A DNA stretch of 64,000 nt from Candidatus Acidiferrales bacterium (GTDB taxonomy: Bacteria > Bacteroidota > Ignavibacteria > Kryptoniales > JAKASW01): contig DATJAY010000012.1 of NCBI GenBank assembly GCA_035515795.1, positions 150,532 through 214,531 on the forward strand. The letters are read 5' to 3'. A program made the translations under genes and the position numbers. Below the pieces are notes generated by a model. It saw only the letters and a program-made list of their open reading frames with translations, made no database searches and had not been told where the DNA came from. Positions 35,442 through 44,775 of this stretch are shown piece by piece (positions within the stretch are counted from its first letter, which is position 1; each line of letters starts with the position of its first letter).

Positions 35442-35945
35442 ATGGAAGAGATAAGAGTTTCGTCGGTTGATGACCGGGCGGCTATTTACAGGGAACTCAT
35501 CCCTCAGTTGAAATCCGTCATCGAGGGCGAAGCTGATCATGTCGCAAACCTGGCGAACATTTCCGCGGCATTGAAACAGGTTTTGCCGGGTGTATCATGG
35601 GTCGGTTTCTATTTGCTGAAGAATAGTGAGCTTGTCGTGGGCCCGTTCCAGGGGAAAGTCGCATGCACTAGAATAAAAATCGGAAGGGGGGTATGCGGCA
35701 AGGCAGCAGAGCAACGGAAGAGTGTAATAGTCCCGAATGTTTATGAGTTCCCCGGTCATATTTTTTGTGACCAGGAATCAAAGAGCGAAATTGTCGTACC
35801 GATTTTGAACGGGGAGAAACTGTTCGGCGTTCTTGACCTGGACAGCTCGGAGTACAATTCGTTTGATGAAGCCGATGCTGAGGGCTTAGAACGTGTTTGC
35901 GAAATGGTATCTGAAATGTTTGTCAAAAAAAACATTCTTGAATGA
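35442..35945 (+). CDS. msrC: GAF-domain free methionine-(R)-sulfoxide reductase
   Basis: 167 residues, one GAF domain. VSWVGFYLLKNSELVVGPFQG, then ACTRIKIGRGVCGKAAEQ and HIFCDQESKSEIVVPIL give the three conserved cysteines (about residues 77, 87 and 112) that define the fRMsr group. It reduces free methionine-R-sulfoxide with thioredoxin. It overlaps the next SDR gene by 4 bases and follows the YgfZ-like gene by 7 bases. Confidence 0.92.
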   Translation: MEEIRVSSVDDRAAIYRELIPQLKSVIEGEADHVANLANISAALKQVLPGVSWVGFYLLKNSELVVGPFQGKVACTRIKIGRGVCGKAAEQRKSVIVPNVYEFPGHIFCDQESKSEIVVPILNGEKLFGVLDLDSSEYNSFDEADAEGLERVCEMVSEMFVKKNILE

Positions 35946-36691
35946 GTTCTAAGTCGAAAATGCCGGGGGGAAGAAAAGTCGCTCTGATAACGGGCAGCGG
36001 ACGGAGATTGGGTAGAAAATCGGCGCTGGCCCTTGCAGAAGACGGATGGGATATTATCATCAATTATTCCAAGTCGGCCAAGGAAGCCGCTGCAACGGTC
36101 AAAGACATTGCGAAGCTTGACATCGAAGCCATCTTGATCAAGGCTGATATCAGAAACTCGAAACAAGTCGATAGGATGTTTCGGCAGGCATTGGATCATT
36201 TTGGAAGGCTTGATCTTTTGGTGAATAACGCCGCAATATTTCCGCCGCGGAGGACAATTACTGATATGTCGGATGAACTGTGGAACGATGTCATTTCAAC
36301 GAATCTTACCGGCCAATTCTACTGTGCCCGCGCGGCGGCGAAGATCATGGCACAGCGCGGCGGTAAAATAATCAACTTCGCTTCCCTTGGAGGCATGCAA
36401 GCATGGCAGGAGCATATTGCCTACAATGTCTCGAAAGCCGGGGTCATCATGCTGACTAAAGCATTATCGAAGGTGCTTGCTCCGAAGATAACAGTTAATG
36501 CGATTGCGCCGGGAACCATCATAATACCCGGTGAGGAATCAAAGAATATCAGACACATAGATGAAAGCAAGATTCCTCTCAAGCGGTATGGCAGAGCGGA
36601 AGACATCACCATGGCACTCCTCTATCTCGCCCACGCGGATTATGTGACCGGACAAATCCTTGTCGTCGATGGCGGACGTGCCGTACTGTGA
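35942..36691 (+). CDS. short-chain dehydrogenase/reductase, possible pteridine reductase
   Basis: 249 residues of the classical SDR fold. ALITGSGRRLGRKSALALAE has an arginine-containing TGxxxRxG loop, the variant seen in pteridine/dihydrofolate reductases (PTR1, FolM), rather than TGxxxGxG. NNAAIFPPRR and the catalytic YNVSKAG are present, with GTIIIPGEE after the active site. With the folate-dependent YgfZ-like gene two genes upstream, a pterin or folate reductase role is attractive but unproven. ATGA overlap with the upstream msrC. Confidence 0.82.
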   Translation: MSSKSKMPGGRKVALITGSGRRLGRKSALALAEDGWDIIINYSKSAKEAAATVKDIAKLDIEAILIKADIRNSKQVDRMFRQALDHFGRLDLLVNNAAIFPPRRTITDMSDELWNDVISTNLTGQFYCARAAAKIMAQRGGKIINFASLGGMQAWQEHIAYNVSKAGVIMLTKALSKVLAPKITVNAIAPGTIIIPGEESKNIRHIDESKIPLKRYGRAEDITMALLYLAHADYVTGQILVVDGGRAVL

Positions 36692-36740
36692 AAACGCTTT
36701 ACAGGGTAAATCGGATAGAATGAACATGAATAGGAACTAG

Positions 36741-37613
36741 ATGCCAAGGAGAAAATCTACTACCTCTGGGATTAAAGTGTCTGAAAAGGCGTACAAGGAT
36801 ACTAAGTTTCTCAATAGCCCGGACGCTCGCATCGTCCGCATCATTGCCGAATATCTGGAACCCCTTGCACGATTTCGCCATCTCAGGATCAAGGATACAA
36901 TCGTATTCTTCGGCTCGGCACGCAACATATCGATGAAGGAGGCAAAGAGGAGATTAATAGAAGCGCAGTCAAATCTCCAAAGGGCATTGAAGCGCAAGTC
37001 GGATTCCCGCCGACTCGTGAGACTCCGTGATGAATTGAAAAAGGCGCAAGCTGAAAGAGAAATGGCTAGGTATTATGAAGACGCGATGAAGCTGAGCGGA
37101 ATGCTGACGAGGTGGTCGATCAAGTTGAGCAACGGTAATGGACAGCGATTCATAGTTTGCTCGGGCGGTGGACCCGGTATCATGCAGGCGGCGAACAAGG
37201 GAGCCATCCGTGCGGGCGGCCTTTCGATAGGGCTGAATATCAGTCTGCCGCATGAGCAGTTCCCCAATCCGTACATTTCTCCCGAACTCAATTTTGAATT
37301 TCATTATTTCTTCATGAGGAAATTCTGGTTTGTTTATATGTCAAAGGCGCTCGTCATTTTTCCCGGAGGTTTCGGGACGCTCGACGAGCTGATGGAAGTT
37401 CTGACTTTGCTTCAAACGGGAAAAATCAAGAAGAAGATGACCGTCCTGATATACGGTTCGGAATACTGGAAGAAGATATTAAACTTTAATGCGCTTGTAG
37501 AGGCTGGAGCGATAAACCGGTCCGACCTAAAATTGTTTTCATTTGCAGACGATCCTGAAACCGCCTTCAAGGTATTGACGTCAGGGCTCAAGAAAAATTA
37601 TGATTTGGGATGA
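36741..37613 (+). CDS. LOG-family / TIGR00730-like Rossmann protein
   Basis: 290 residues. CSGGGPGIMQAANKGAIRAG near residue 140 and FPGGFGTLDELMEVLTLLQTG near residue 208 are the two signatures of the LOG (cytokinin riboside monophosphate phosphoribohydrolase) superfamily. The N-terminal 120 residues form a helical extension (REKRRLIEAQSNLQRA-like, charged, possibly coiled coil) longer than in plain LOG. Bacterial members can act as nucleotide 5'-monophosphate nucleosidases. The actual substrate is not known here. Confidence 0.88.
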   Translation: MPRRKSTTSGIKVSEKAYKDTKFLNSPDARIVRIIAEYLEPLARFRHLRIKDTIVFFGSARNISMKEAKRRLIEAQSNLQRALKRKSDSRRLVRLRDELKKAQAEREMARYYEDAMKLSGMLTRWSIKLSNGNGQRFIVCSGGGPGIMQAANKGAIRAGGLSIGLNISLPHEQFPNPYISPELNFEFHYFFMRKFWFVYMSKALVIFPGGFGTLDELMEVLTLLQTGKIKKKMTVLIYGSEYWKKILNFNALVEAGAINRSDLKLFSFADDPETAFKVLTSGLKKNYDLG

Positions 37614-37686
37614 TGAGGTGCCGCCGCAACCCAAAAGCATCGCTTTACGGCAGAGGCAGAACTCTCTCCCTCAAAAGGGATCTTGA

Positions 37687-38547
37687 ATGACAGAGGAACT
37701 TGAGTCCAAAGTCCGAGCACTGATGAAACTGCTGGATGACGACGATCCGCAAGTCTCTGCCGCGGTTGAAAGAGAGATCATCAACAGCGGGGAAAAAATT
37801 GTACGTCTTCTTGAAAAGGAGAAAACGAATCTCGAGCCGAACATAAAGAAGAAAATCGAAAGTTTTATCTCGAGGATATACTTAGACAAGCTTCAAAGAG
37901 ACTACGATTCTCTTTTGGATTTTGTGTCGCATCGAGATTTTTCTCTTGAACGTGCTTTGTTTTTAATTGCGAAGCCCCTGTACCCGGAAGTGGATTTTAA
38001 TGCCATCGAAAGCCAGCTCAATGAGCTTGCAAACGAACTGAGAAAGAGAATCGCTGCAGTGGAAGATCCTTACGAAATCGTCCATCTTGTCAATGAATTC
38101 TTTCTGAATGAAATGGGATTCGCCGGCAATGCAAAAGACTATTACAATCCGGACAACAGCATCCTCCATCGCGTTCTTGAAACCCGCCGCGGGATTCCAA
38201 TTTCACTCGGCGTCATTTACTTGCTTGTCGGCAGAAGGCTAAATCTGCCCGTCTTTGGCGTGGGTGCGCCTGCACATTTTTTGGTGAAATTTGTCCTTGA
38301 GGGAAAAGAAATTTTTGTGGACGTTTTCAATGGCGGCAGGGTGATGTCGAGAAAGGATGCCGAAGAATTCATAAGTGATATGGGCTTTTCTTTCGAACCG
38401 CGCTTCTTGAAAGATTCATCCGATATTGAAATGTTGGCACGGACTTGTCGTAACATGGCGCGCGCATTTGCTGCTGCGGATGAGCAGCCCAGGGCAAATG
38501 TGCTTATGGAACTCTCGATCGAGCTTGAAAGGTTAGTCGCACTTTGA
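37687..38547 (+). CDS. SirB1/transglutaminase-like protein
   Basis: 286 residues. The first 70 form a charged helical lead. The core holds YYNPDNSILHRVLETRRGIP, then ISLGVIYLLVGRRLNLPVFG and GAPAHFLVKFV, the blocks of the SirB1 N-terminal transglutaminase-like family. The usual transglutaminase cysteine is replaced by serine in ISLGVIY, and the His of APAHFLVKF is kept. Function of the family is unclear. It overlaps the cobalamin adenosyltransferase gene by four bases. Confidence 0.85.
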   Translation: MTEELESKVRALMKLLDDDDPQVSAAVEREIINSGEKIVRLLEKEKTNLEPNIKKKIESFISRIYLDKLQRDYDSLLDFVSHRDFSLERALFLIAKPLYPEVDFNAIESQLNELANELRKRIAAVEDPYEIVHLVNEFFLNEMGFAGNAKDYYNPDNSILHRVLETRRGIPISLGVIYLLVGRRLNLPVFGVGAPAHFLVKFVLEGKEIFVDVFNGGRVMSRKDAEEFISDMGFSFEPRFLKDSSDIEMLARTCRNMARAFAAADEQPRANVLMELSIELERLVAL

Positions 38548-39110
38548 AAATCTACACTAAAAAAGGTGACAAGGGCGAGACCAGCCTTTTCGGCGGCAAG
38601 CGTGTTTCCAAAGACGATCTTCGAATAGAAGCGTACGGAACCGTAGACGAATTAAATTCGGTCATCGGAACGGCGCGCTCGTTCAATGACAACAAGATAT
38701 TAGATTCGATTCTCGGAGGAATCCAAAATCAGCTTTTCGTCCTCGGTGCCGATCTCGCGACGCCGTCAGATGTAAAAACCCCCGCCGCTAAGCGAATCAC
38801 GGCAAGAGATTATACCTCACTAGAAGGAATCATCGACGATTTCGAATCAAAATTGAGACCTTTAAAATCGTTCATCCTTCCCGGGGGAACGAAGGGAGCA
38901 TCGTTTCTCCATGGCGCGCGAACGGTCTGCCGCCGCGCCGAGAGACTGGTCGTCGCGTTGAGAAAGAAGGAAGAAGTTTCAGACAAGGCTGTTGTTTTCC
39001 TCAATCGTCTGTCCGACCTGTTGTTTGTGCTAGCGAGGTATGCTAACGAAATCTCGGGTGTAGAAGACATTCCCTGGAAACCACGCATCGATTCGGATCA
39101 AAAGGAATGA
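38544..39110 (+). CDS. PduO-type cob(I)alamin adenosyltransferase
   Basis: 188 residues starting with TTG, overlapping the previous stop (TTGA). IYTKKGDKGETSLFGGKRVSK is the ATP-binding N-terminus, and GGTKGASFLHGARTVCRRAERLV the conserved C-terminal block (with the Arg-rich helix). It adenosylates cobalamin. It implies B12 use; the nickel/cobalt transporter at 4.5 kb may supply cobalt. It overlaps the BatA-like gene by four bases (ATGA). Confidence 0.94.
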   Translation: MKIYTKKGDKGETSLFGGKRVSKDDLRIEAYGTVDELNSVIGTARSFNDNKILDSILGGIQNQLFVLGADLATPSDVKTPAAKRITARDYTSLEGIIDDFESKLRPLKSFILPGGTKGASFLHGARTVCRRAERLVVALRKKEEVSDKAVVFLNRLSDLLFVLARYANEISGVEDIPWKPRIDSDQKE

Positions 39111-41221
39111 CCTTCCTCAATCCATTCGTTCTCTTCGGCCTCATAGCCTCGGGAATCCCGATCCTCATACATCTTCTGCAGCTGAAGAAACTTCGAACGG
39201 TAGGATTTTCCTCGATAAAATTCCTGAAAGAAATCCAGCACGCTTCTGTTCGCCGTGTAAAATTGAGAGATTATCTCCTTTTGCTTCTTCGTTCACTTGC
39301 GATAGCGTCTCTCGTTGTTGCGTTTGCCAGACCCGCACTTAAAGGAATCGGCAGGGGTGATTCCAAAGGAGCGGCCGTGGTGATCCTGGACGATTCTCCA
39401 TCGACGTCGGCAAGAAACGAATACGGCGAGATATTTTCTCAGTTGAAAAGCACGGCTTTGAATCTGATAAACAGGTTTAATGTCGGGGACAACGTGGATT
39501 TGGTTTTTATGTCCCATCTCACCCGATCACATCGCGACGACCGGATTTTTTCGTCGATCAACCCGCGGTCTCTTTTGCCGCTGATATCCAGAGCTGATCC
39601 ATCGAACGTGAGAGTAGCATATGAGCCTGCAATCGAAGCGGCCGTCAACAGTCTGAGATCCTCAAACTATGCGGACAAAGAAATTTATCTGCTTGGCGAT
39701 CTCCAGCGGACTGAGTTCGAAACGCAAAAGGAAAACAAAAACATCAATATTTTTTTATCTGGCAGAGGGAACACGATGCTTTTTTTCCTTCAGACGAATG
39801 AAGCCTTGGATGACAATTTATCGATCTCGAATGTAAAGCTCTCGGACCCGGTCGTGGAGGTGAACGCGTCGTCGGAAGTTGAAGCGACCGTGGCTAACAA
39901 TGGGGGTGCGGAGAAAAAAGGAATCGTTGTCAGTTTATATTTGGACGGTCGCAAAGCGGCTCAAGGAATCGTGGACCTGCCCGCCGGAAGTTCGCGGAGC
40001 GTTCGGCTCGCGTTCAGCGTGCAGGACGGAGGATTCCATAAAGGAATAATTGAACTTGGAGACAATTCCATCCAGAGGGACAACAAATATTATTTTTCTT
40101 TTTATGCCATCAAAGAGTTGAACATCGTAATCGTGACTTCGAAACGAGAGAATGATTTTGTTCTCAGCGCCGTCAATTCTGTCATGGATACTTCGACGAG
40201 TATTTTTACAAGAATTGTAACTCCAGATCAATTGGCTTATACCGATTTGTCGGGTACCGATGTCATCGTGATGGAAGGATATTCGGCAAACCGGAATTTT
40301 GAAGGAAAGTTGATTCAATTTGTACGGGGAGGAGGCGGGATCTTGCTCTTTTCGCCTCGGTCGTCTCAAATCAATTTCTTCGACGAATTGCTCGGCGCGA
40401 TAAATGTTGGCAGGGCGCTGAGTTTTTTCTCGAGCAGCGGCGGAAATTTTTTGAACATTGAGAGAATTGATGCCGGGGATGATTTTTTTTCCGGCTTGTT
40501 TTCCTCCAAGGAAAGTGCGGATCAAATCAAAAGTCGGATGGTAACAAGGATTTCCAACATGGCGCGCATTGATCCAAACCCATTCTCGCATGTCCTCATG
40601 AGCACTGCTTCCGGACCTTTTCTGATCGGCAGAGAAGTGGGGAGAGGCTTTGTTTTTGTTGTGGCTTCGCCCGCAGACAGTTCATCATCGAATTTCCCGA
40701 TGTCGCCGTTTTTCCCGGTGGTGGTACAGCGCGCCATGTTTTATTCTGCCGCAGTCAAATACAAGCCGATTCAGATTTATGCCGGAGAGGAAGCTGACTA
40801 CGCGTATTCATTAGGGGGAATCAGTAGCGCAACGTTGATTGCCCCTGACGAGGGCAAATCTGAAGTGGTCCCGAATTACGTCGGCGGCACTGCGAAGTTC
40901 CTGCTTAACGGTTTCGACGCCCCGGGGATCTATTCCTTGGCGAGCGGGTCAACTCTCTGCGAAGTCTCGGTAAATGTCGACCCGCGTGAGTCTGATCTTT
41001 CGAAAGCTTCCCGAGCCGAGGTGTCTGACTTCGCGAAACGCCTCGGTTTCGATGAGAGAAATGTATTTTTACTAAATGCAGATAAGAATTCTGCAGCTAA
41101 TATTGACAGACTGTACCGGGGTCGAGACCTGTCCTCTTTCTTTGCAGGCACGGCTTTGATGTTTTTACTGCTGGAGATCTTTGTTTCGAGAATGAGAACC
41201 GTTCCGTCGGCGGGACGTTAG
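39107..41221 (+). CDS. BatA-like membrane protein with VWA-type domain
   Basis: 704 residues. FLNPFVLFGLIASGIPILIHL followed by LRSLAIASLVVAFARPAL is the BatA aerotolerance N-terminal domain with two membrane helices. VVILDDSPSTSARNE carries a DxSxS metal-ion-dependent adhesion motif of a von Willebrand factor A domain. A long periplasmic part and a C-terminal helix (FFAGTALMFLLLEIFVSRM) complete it. Similar large proteins occur in Bacteroidota and relatives near MoxR/Bat clusters, but no MoxR ATPase is adjacent here. Function is unknown beyond membrane anchoring. Confidence 0.85.
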   Translation: MTFLNPFVLFGLIASGIPILIHLLQLKKLRTVGFSSIKFLKEIQHASVRRVKLRDYLLLLLRSLAIASLVVAFARPALKGIGRGDSKGAAVVILDDSPSTSARNEYGEIFSQLKSTALNLINRFNVGDNVDLVFMSHLTRSHRDDRIFSSINPRSLLPLISRADPSNVRVAYEPAIEAAVNSLRSSNYADKEIYLLGDLQRTEFETQKENKNINIFLSGRGNTMLFFLQTNEALDDNLSISNVKLSDPVVEVNASSEVEATVANNGGAEKKGIVVSLYLDGRKAAQGIVDLPAGSSRSVRLAFSVQDGGFHKGIIELGDNSIQRDNKYYFSFYAIKELNIVIVTSKRENDFVLSAVNSVMDTSTSIFTRIVTPDQLAYTDLSGTDVIVMEGYSANRNFEGKLIQFVRGGGGILLFSPRSSQINFFDELLGAINVGRALSFFSSSGGNFLNIERIDAGDDFFSGLFSSKESADQIKSRMVTRISNMARIDPNPFSHVLMSTASGPFLIGREVGRGFVFVVASPADSSSSNFPMSPFFPVVVQRAMFYSAAVKYKPIQIYAGEEADYAYSLGGISSATLIAPDEGKSEVVPNYVGGTAKFLLNGFDAPGIYSLASGSTLCEVSVNVDPRESDLSKASRAEVSDFAKRLGFDERNVFLLNADKNSAANIDRLYRGRDLSSFFAGTALMFLLLEIFVSRMRTVPSAGR

Positions 41222-41317
41222 CGGAGCCGAGCGTCGCTACACATCATTGGATCGGCTTGATGGAACTGCTTATATTGTTTTGTGTTGTAACAAAAAAACG
41301 AGGTGTGACAAACAGAA

Positions 41318-42601
41318 TTGATTTCGACGAATAATAATCAGGAACGAGCGCTTGTCGTCGGGGTTGAGTTTAAGTCAAGGGCCTCATTTGCAGAGAACGG
41401 CGAGCATGGGCGGGTTGAAGAATTTCTCGATGAGCTGATTCTTCTGGCGGACACAGCCGGCGCTAAAGTTGTGGGGAAAATCCGTCAGGAAAGACAGTCC
41501 CCGGACCCGGCATACTTTATCGGAAAAGGGAAGGCGGAAGAGATAAGGGCTATTTGCGAAAGCGATGATGTAAGCCTTGTCATTTTTGACGAGGATCTCT
41601 CGGGAGTTCAAATCAGAAATTTAGAGAACATAATTGATAGACGGGTTCTGGATCGAAGCGGACTTATCTTAGATATTTTCGCTTTGCGTGCGAGAACACG
41701 TGAAGCCAAATTGCAGGTCGAGATGGCACAACTTAAATACAACATGTCACGGCTTGCAGGACAATGGCAGCATTTCTCCAAACAGTACGGCGCCATCGGC
41801 ACAAGAGGGCCCGGCGAGAAACAGATCGAAGTTGACAGGCGCGTGGCGAAGAAACGGATCTCAGTTTTGCGCGAGAAGTTGGAGGCTATCTCAAGCCAGC
41901 GAGAGCTGCGCCGTGCCCGGCGGAGTGATGTCCCAAAGTTTGCACTTGTCGGTTACACTAACGCAGGGAAATCCACTCTGATGAAGGCGCTTAGCGGCGC
42001 CGAGACATTTGCGGAGAACAAACTTTTCGCGACACTCGACGCATTCACGCGCAAGGCTTTTCTTTCTCCATCGATTCCGTGTCTTCTCGTCGACACGGTC
42101 GGATTTATTCGCAAGCTTCCTCCCGATTTAGTCGCATCGTTCAAATCGACGCTTGAAGAAGTTGCTTTTGCCGATTACATCATACACGTTGTCGATATTT
42201 CCGCCCCGACTTTCCGCGAGCAGATCGACATTGTCAAAGAGACTCTCTCCCAGCTCGGATGCAATACAAAACCGGCCGTGTTAGTGTTCAACAAGGTGGA
42301 TCGTATTGCAGATTTTGGCGTCGTCAGGAGAGTCCTGAAGGAATATGACGGAAATTCTGTCGCGATCTCCGCGGAGCGGCACATAAACCTTAACCAGCTG
42401 AAAGATAAGATGCTCGCCTTGATGAGTTCGGATATTGTCGAGAAATCGTTTCGCATAAAACCTGCTCAGTCGGAAAAGCTGGCGAAAATATTGTCGGTAG
42501 CAGAATTCGTCCAGGAGGACGAGCGCCCCGGCAGTCTCCATTTGAAGGTGCGTATGAGAAAAAAAGATTGGGAAAAACTCAAGCGCGAAATTTATGCGTG
42601 A
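41318..42601 (+). CDS. hflX: ribosome-associated GTPase HflX
   Basis: 427 residues. No ATG is in frame near the expected start, so a TTG at 41318 is the likely start; a GAGGTG sequence lies about 13 bases upstream. GTRGPGEKQIEVDRR in the HflX domain, then FALVGYTNAGKSTLMKALSG (G1), LVDTVGFIRKLPPDL (G3) and VFNKVDRI (G4) define the GTPase. HflX splits stalled ribosomes under stress. Confidence 0.94.
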   Translation: MISTNNNQERALVVGVEFKSRASFAENGEHGRVEEFLDELILLADTAGAKVVGKIRQERQSPDPAYFIGKGKAEEIRAICESDDVSLVIFDEDLSGVQIRNLENIIDRRVLDRSGLILDIFALRARTREAKLQVEMAQLKYNMSRLAGQWQHFSKQYGAIGTRGPGEKQIEVDRRVAKKRISVLREKLEAISSQRELRRARRSDVPKFALVGYTNAGKSTLMKALSGAETFAENKLFATLDAFTRKAFLSPSIPCLLVDTVGFIRKLPPDLVASFKSTLEEVAFADYIIHVVDISAPTFREQIDIVKETLSQLGCNTKPAVLVFNKVDRIADFGVVRRVLKEYDGNSVAISAERHINLNQLKDKMLALMSSDIVEKSFRIKPAQSEKLAKILSVAEFVQEDERPGSLHLKVRMRKKDWEKLKREIYA

Positions 42602-42643
42602 ATACATGCGGGCTGACTTGTTCGGAAGGGACCTATTAAAGCG

Positions 42644-43051
42644 ATGAATATTATTGATAAAACTCTTTATCACCAGATTCATCCTTTTAAATTGACGACG
42701 GACGTCATCGCCACATTTGCCGCCGTTTACTTGCTCTGGGTTCATCTAATTATCGAAGGTCTCATCGTAGCGTTTGTTCCATCGCTGATTATTTCCCTTT
42801 TCATGCTCAGGCTTATGGATTTCGAAAAACAGAAACAGTCCCGCCTGGGCAAGTATCTGAAAAAGTACATGGGGCGCGGGGCGGACACCGTGCGCTCTGT
42901 CGGCTTTGTTGCGATGCTTGTTGGTGGCGGGTTCCACTTTCCCTGGCTGATCGCGTTGGGCTTCCTGTCTGTCCTTCTCTCGTGGTTGAACGGCTTGATT
43001 TTCACAAGACAAGCACCAGGTCAGGTTACTCCACGAAAATCCGGGAAATAA
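42644..43051 (+). CDS. membrane protein of unknown function
   Basis: 135 residues with about four hydrophobic segments and a basic loop (FEKQKQSRLGKYLKKYMGRG) after the second. No family is recognised. It starts 42 bases after hflX. The layout and codon use look like a real protein. A 174-base gap separates it from the decarboxylase gene. Confidence 0.65.
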   Translation: MNIIDKTLYHQIHPFKLTTDVIATFAAVYLLWVHLIIEGLIVAFVPSLIISLFMLRLMDFEKQKQSRLGKYLKKYMGRGADTVRSVGFVAMLVGGGFHFPWLIALGFLSVLLSWLNGLIFTRQAPGQVTPRKSGK

Positions 43052-43225
43052 TTCCATTACTCGGAAATTTATTCTCATCTTAAACTCAACGTCACTTTAG
43101 CTCAATGCTGAAATTTTAGTACCTCCACGAAACCAGACCAACCAAGCCACAGTTCAAAGCAGGCGGCGCCTTTTTGCAAATATCGCCACCATTGGTTTAG
43201 TTTCTCCCCGCGACTTAAATTATTC

Positions 43226-44725
43226 TTGGAAGAGGAAAACCGATTGACGATAAAAAAATCAGGAAATAAGAAAATAGGAAAGTCGGAAGTCGAGAAATCT
43301 AAAAACGGAGGCAGGAAGAACATTCGAAAAAATAGTGTTCCGGTTTCGCACGTTTTTGAGAAGGATTCGCTGGCTGTTTTCCGTTCGGCCCTGGATGAAT
43401 TGGAAAAAGGTTTTTTCAAACTTCCTTCGGCCACGACTTCGATTAAGAACAAGGGCGAGTTCGAGAAGACGATTCTCAAGGTGGCTGAGCGACTCGCGGA
43501 TAACTACCCTTACTTTCATCCGCTGTACGCGGGTCAGATGTTGAAGCCGCCGCATCCAATCGCCCGCGTCGCATATATGCTGGCGATGTGGATCAACCCG
43601 AACAACCACGCCCTCGACGGTGGACGCGCAAGTTCTGCGATGGAAAAGGAAGCAGTCGCAGAAATTGCAAAAATGTTTGGATGGGAAGGACATGTCGGTC
43701 ACCTCACCGGCGGCGGAACGATGGCAAACCTCGAAGCATTGTGGATTGCGGATCAATTAAATCCAGGCAAGAAAGTTGTCGCCTCGGAACAGGCCCACTA
43801 TACCCATTCGCGGATCAGTAATACTCTTGGTCTGAAGTTCGAATCTATTCCATGCGATACTGAGGGAAGGATGGATATCAAGTCTTTGAAAAACATTTTA
43901 GAAGACGGCGACGTAAAGACTGTCGTTGTTACGATCGGCACGACTGCAACCGGGGCTGTTGATCCGCTATCTCAAATCCTCGAACTCCGCGAGCGATATG
44001 ACTTCCGGATTCATGCGGACGCAGCTTACGGCGGATATTTTATTTTGGCTGATAACTTGAGTCGTGAAACAAGAGAATCTTTCGACAGGTTGTCCGAAGT
44101 TGATTCCATAGTCGTCGATCCCCACAAACACGGCCTTCAACCATACGGATGCGGGTGTGTAATATTCCGAGATCCGGCCGTAGCAAGATTCTATAAGCAT
44201 GATTCGCCCTATACATATTTCACTTCAACCGAACTTCATCTTGGTGAGATAAGTCTGGAATGCTCGCGTGCCGGAGCATCGGCGGTTGCTCTTTGGGCTA
44301 CTCAAGAATTCTTGCCGCTTATCAGCGGCGGTGAGTTTGCCAAGTCTCTCGGTGCCGGAAGGGAAGCAGCTCTGGAGTTGCATCGAAGGCTCGAGGCGGA
44401 TCATAGATTTCTTACTACCTCTCGACCGGAGCTTGATATTATTGTGTGGGCACCAAAAGCAGAAGCTGTCAGCAAAGCTTCCGAGCGATCTAAAAATATT
44501 TTTAAGGAAGCTGCTAAACGAAATCTTCACCTTGCCCTTGCTGAACTGCCGACAAAATTTTTTGATTTGTCCTCTGCAGGGATGGAGCCAGATCGTGAAT
44601 CGATAGGATGCCTTCGTTCTGTTTTGATGAAGCCCGAACATTTGGCGTGGATAGACGATATTTGGAGAATCCTGGATGAAGCGACTAATGCCATTTTGAA
44701 TGATGAACGGAAGATCCAAGGATAG
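43226..44725 (+). CDS. group II PLP-dependent amino acid decarboxylase
   Basis: 499 residues as the open frame runs; the true start is uncertain (TTG codons at 43226 and 43244, no clear ribosome-binding site). HLTGGGTMANLEALWIA, HADAAYGGYF and VVDPHKHGLQPYGCGCV (the PLP lysine) identify the glutamate/aromatic amino acid decarboxylase family. The first 35 residues (KKSGNKKIGKSEVEKSKNGG) are Lys-rich and look like translated intergenic repeat. With agmatine-to-putrescine genes 1-4 kb downstream, arginine or another polyamine precursor might be the substrate, but the motifs do not decide. Confidence 0.85.
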   Translation: MEEENRLTIKKSGNKKIGKSEVEKSKNGGRKNIRKNSVPVSHVFEKDSLAVFRSALDELEKGFFKLPSATTSIKNKGEFEKTILKVAERLADNYPYFHPLYAGQMLKPPHPIARVAYMLAMWINPNNHALDGGRASSAMEKEAVAEIAKMFGWEGHVGHLTGGGTMANLEALWIADQLNPGKKVVASEQAHYTHSRISNTLGLKFESIPCDTEGRMDIKSLKNILEDGDVKTVVVTIGTTATGAVDPLSQILELRERYDFRIHADAAYGGYFILADNLSRETRESFDRLSEVDSIVVDPHKHGLQPYGCGCVIFRDPAVARFYKHDSPYTYFTSTELHLGEISLECSRAGASAVALWATQEFLPLISGGEFAKSLGAGREAALELHRRLEADHRFLTTSRPELDIIVWAPKAEAVSKASERSKNIFKEAAKRNLHLALAELPTKFFDLSSAGMEPDRESIGCLRSVLMKPEHLAWIDDIWRILDEATNAILNDERKIQG

Positions 44726-44775
44726 AATGGATATTTAAGAGACCGAAAATTTGTTGATAGGGATGATACTGTTGT

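Noticed and set aside
39935-40591. A 218-codon minus-strand frame opposite the BatA-like gene
   Set aside because: No recognisable motif or ribosome-binding site, fully inside a real gene on the other strand.
41219-41239. TAGCG...CGCTA inverted repeat after the BatA-like gene
   Set aside because: Only five-base arms with an 11-base centre and no T run. It may be a repeat remnant but cannot be supported as a terminator.
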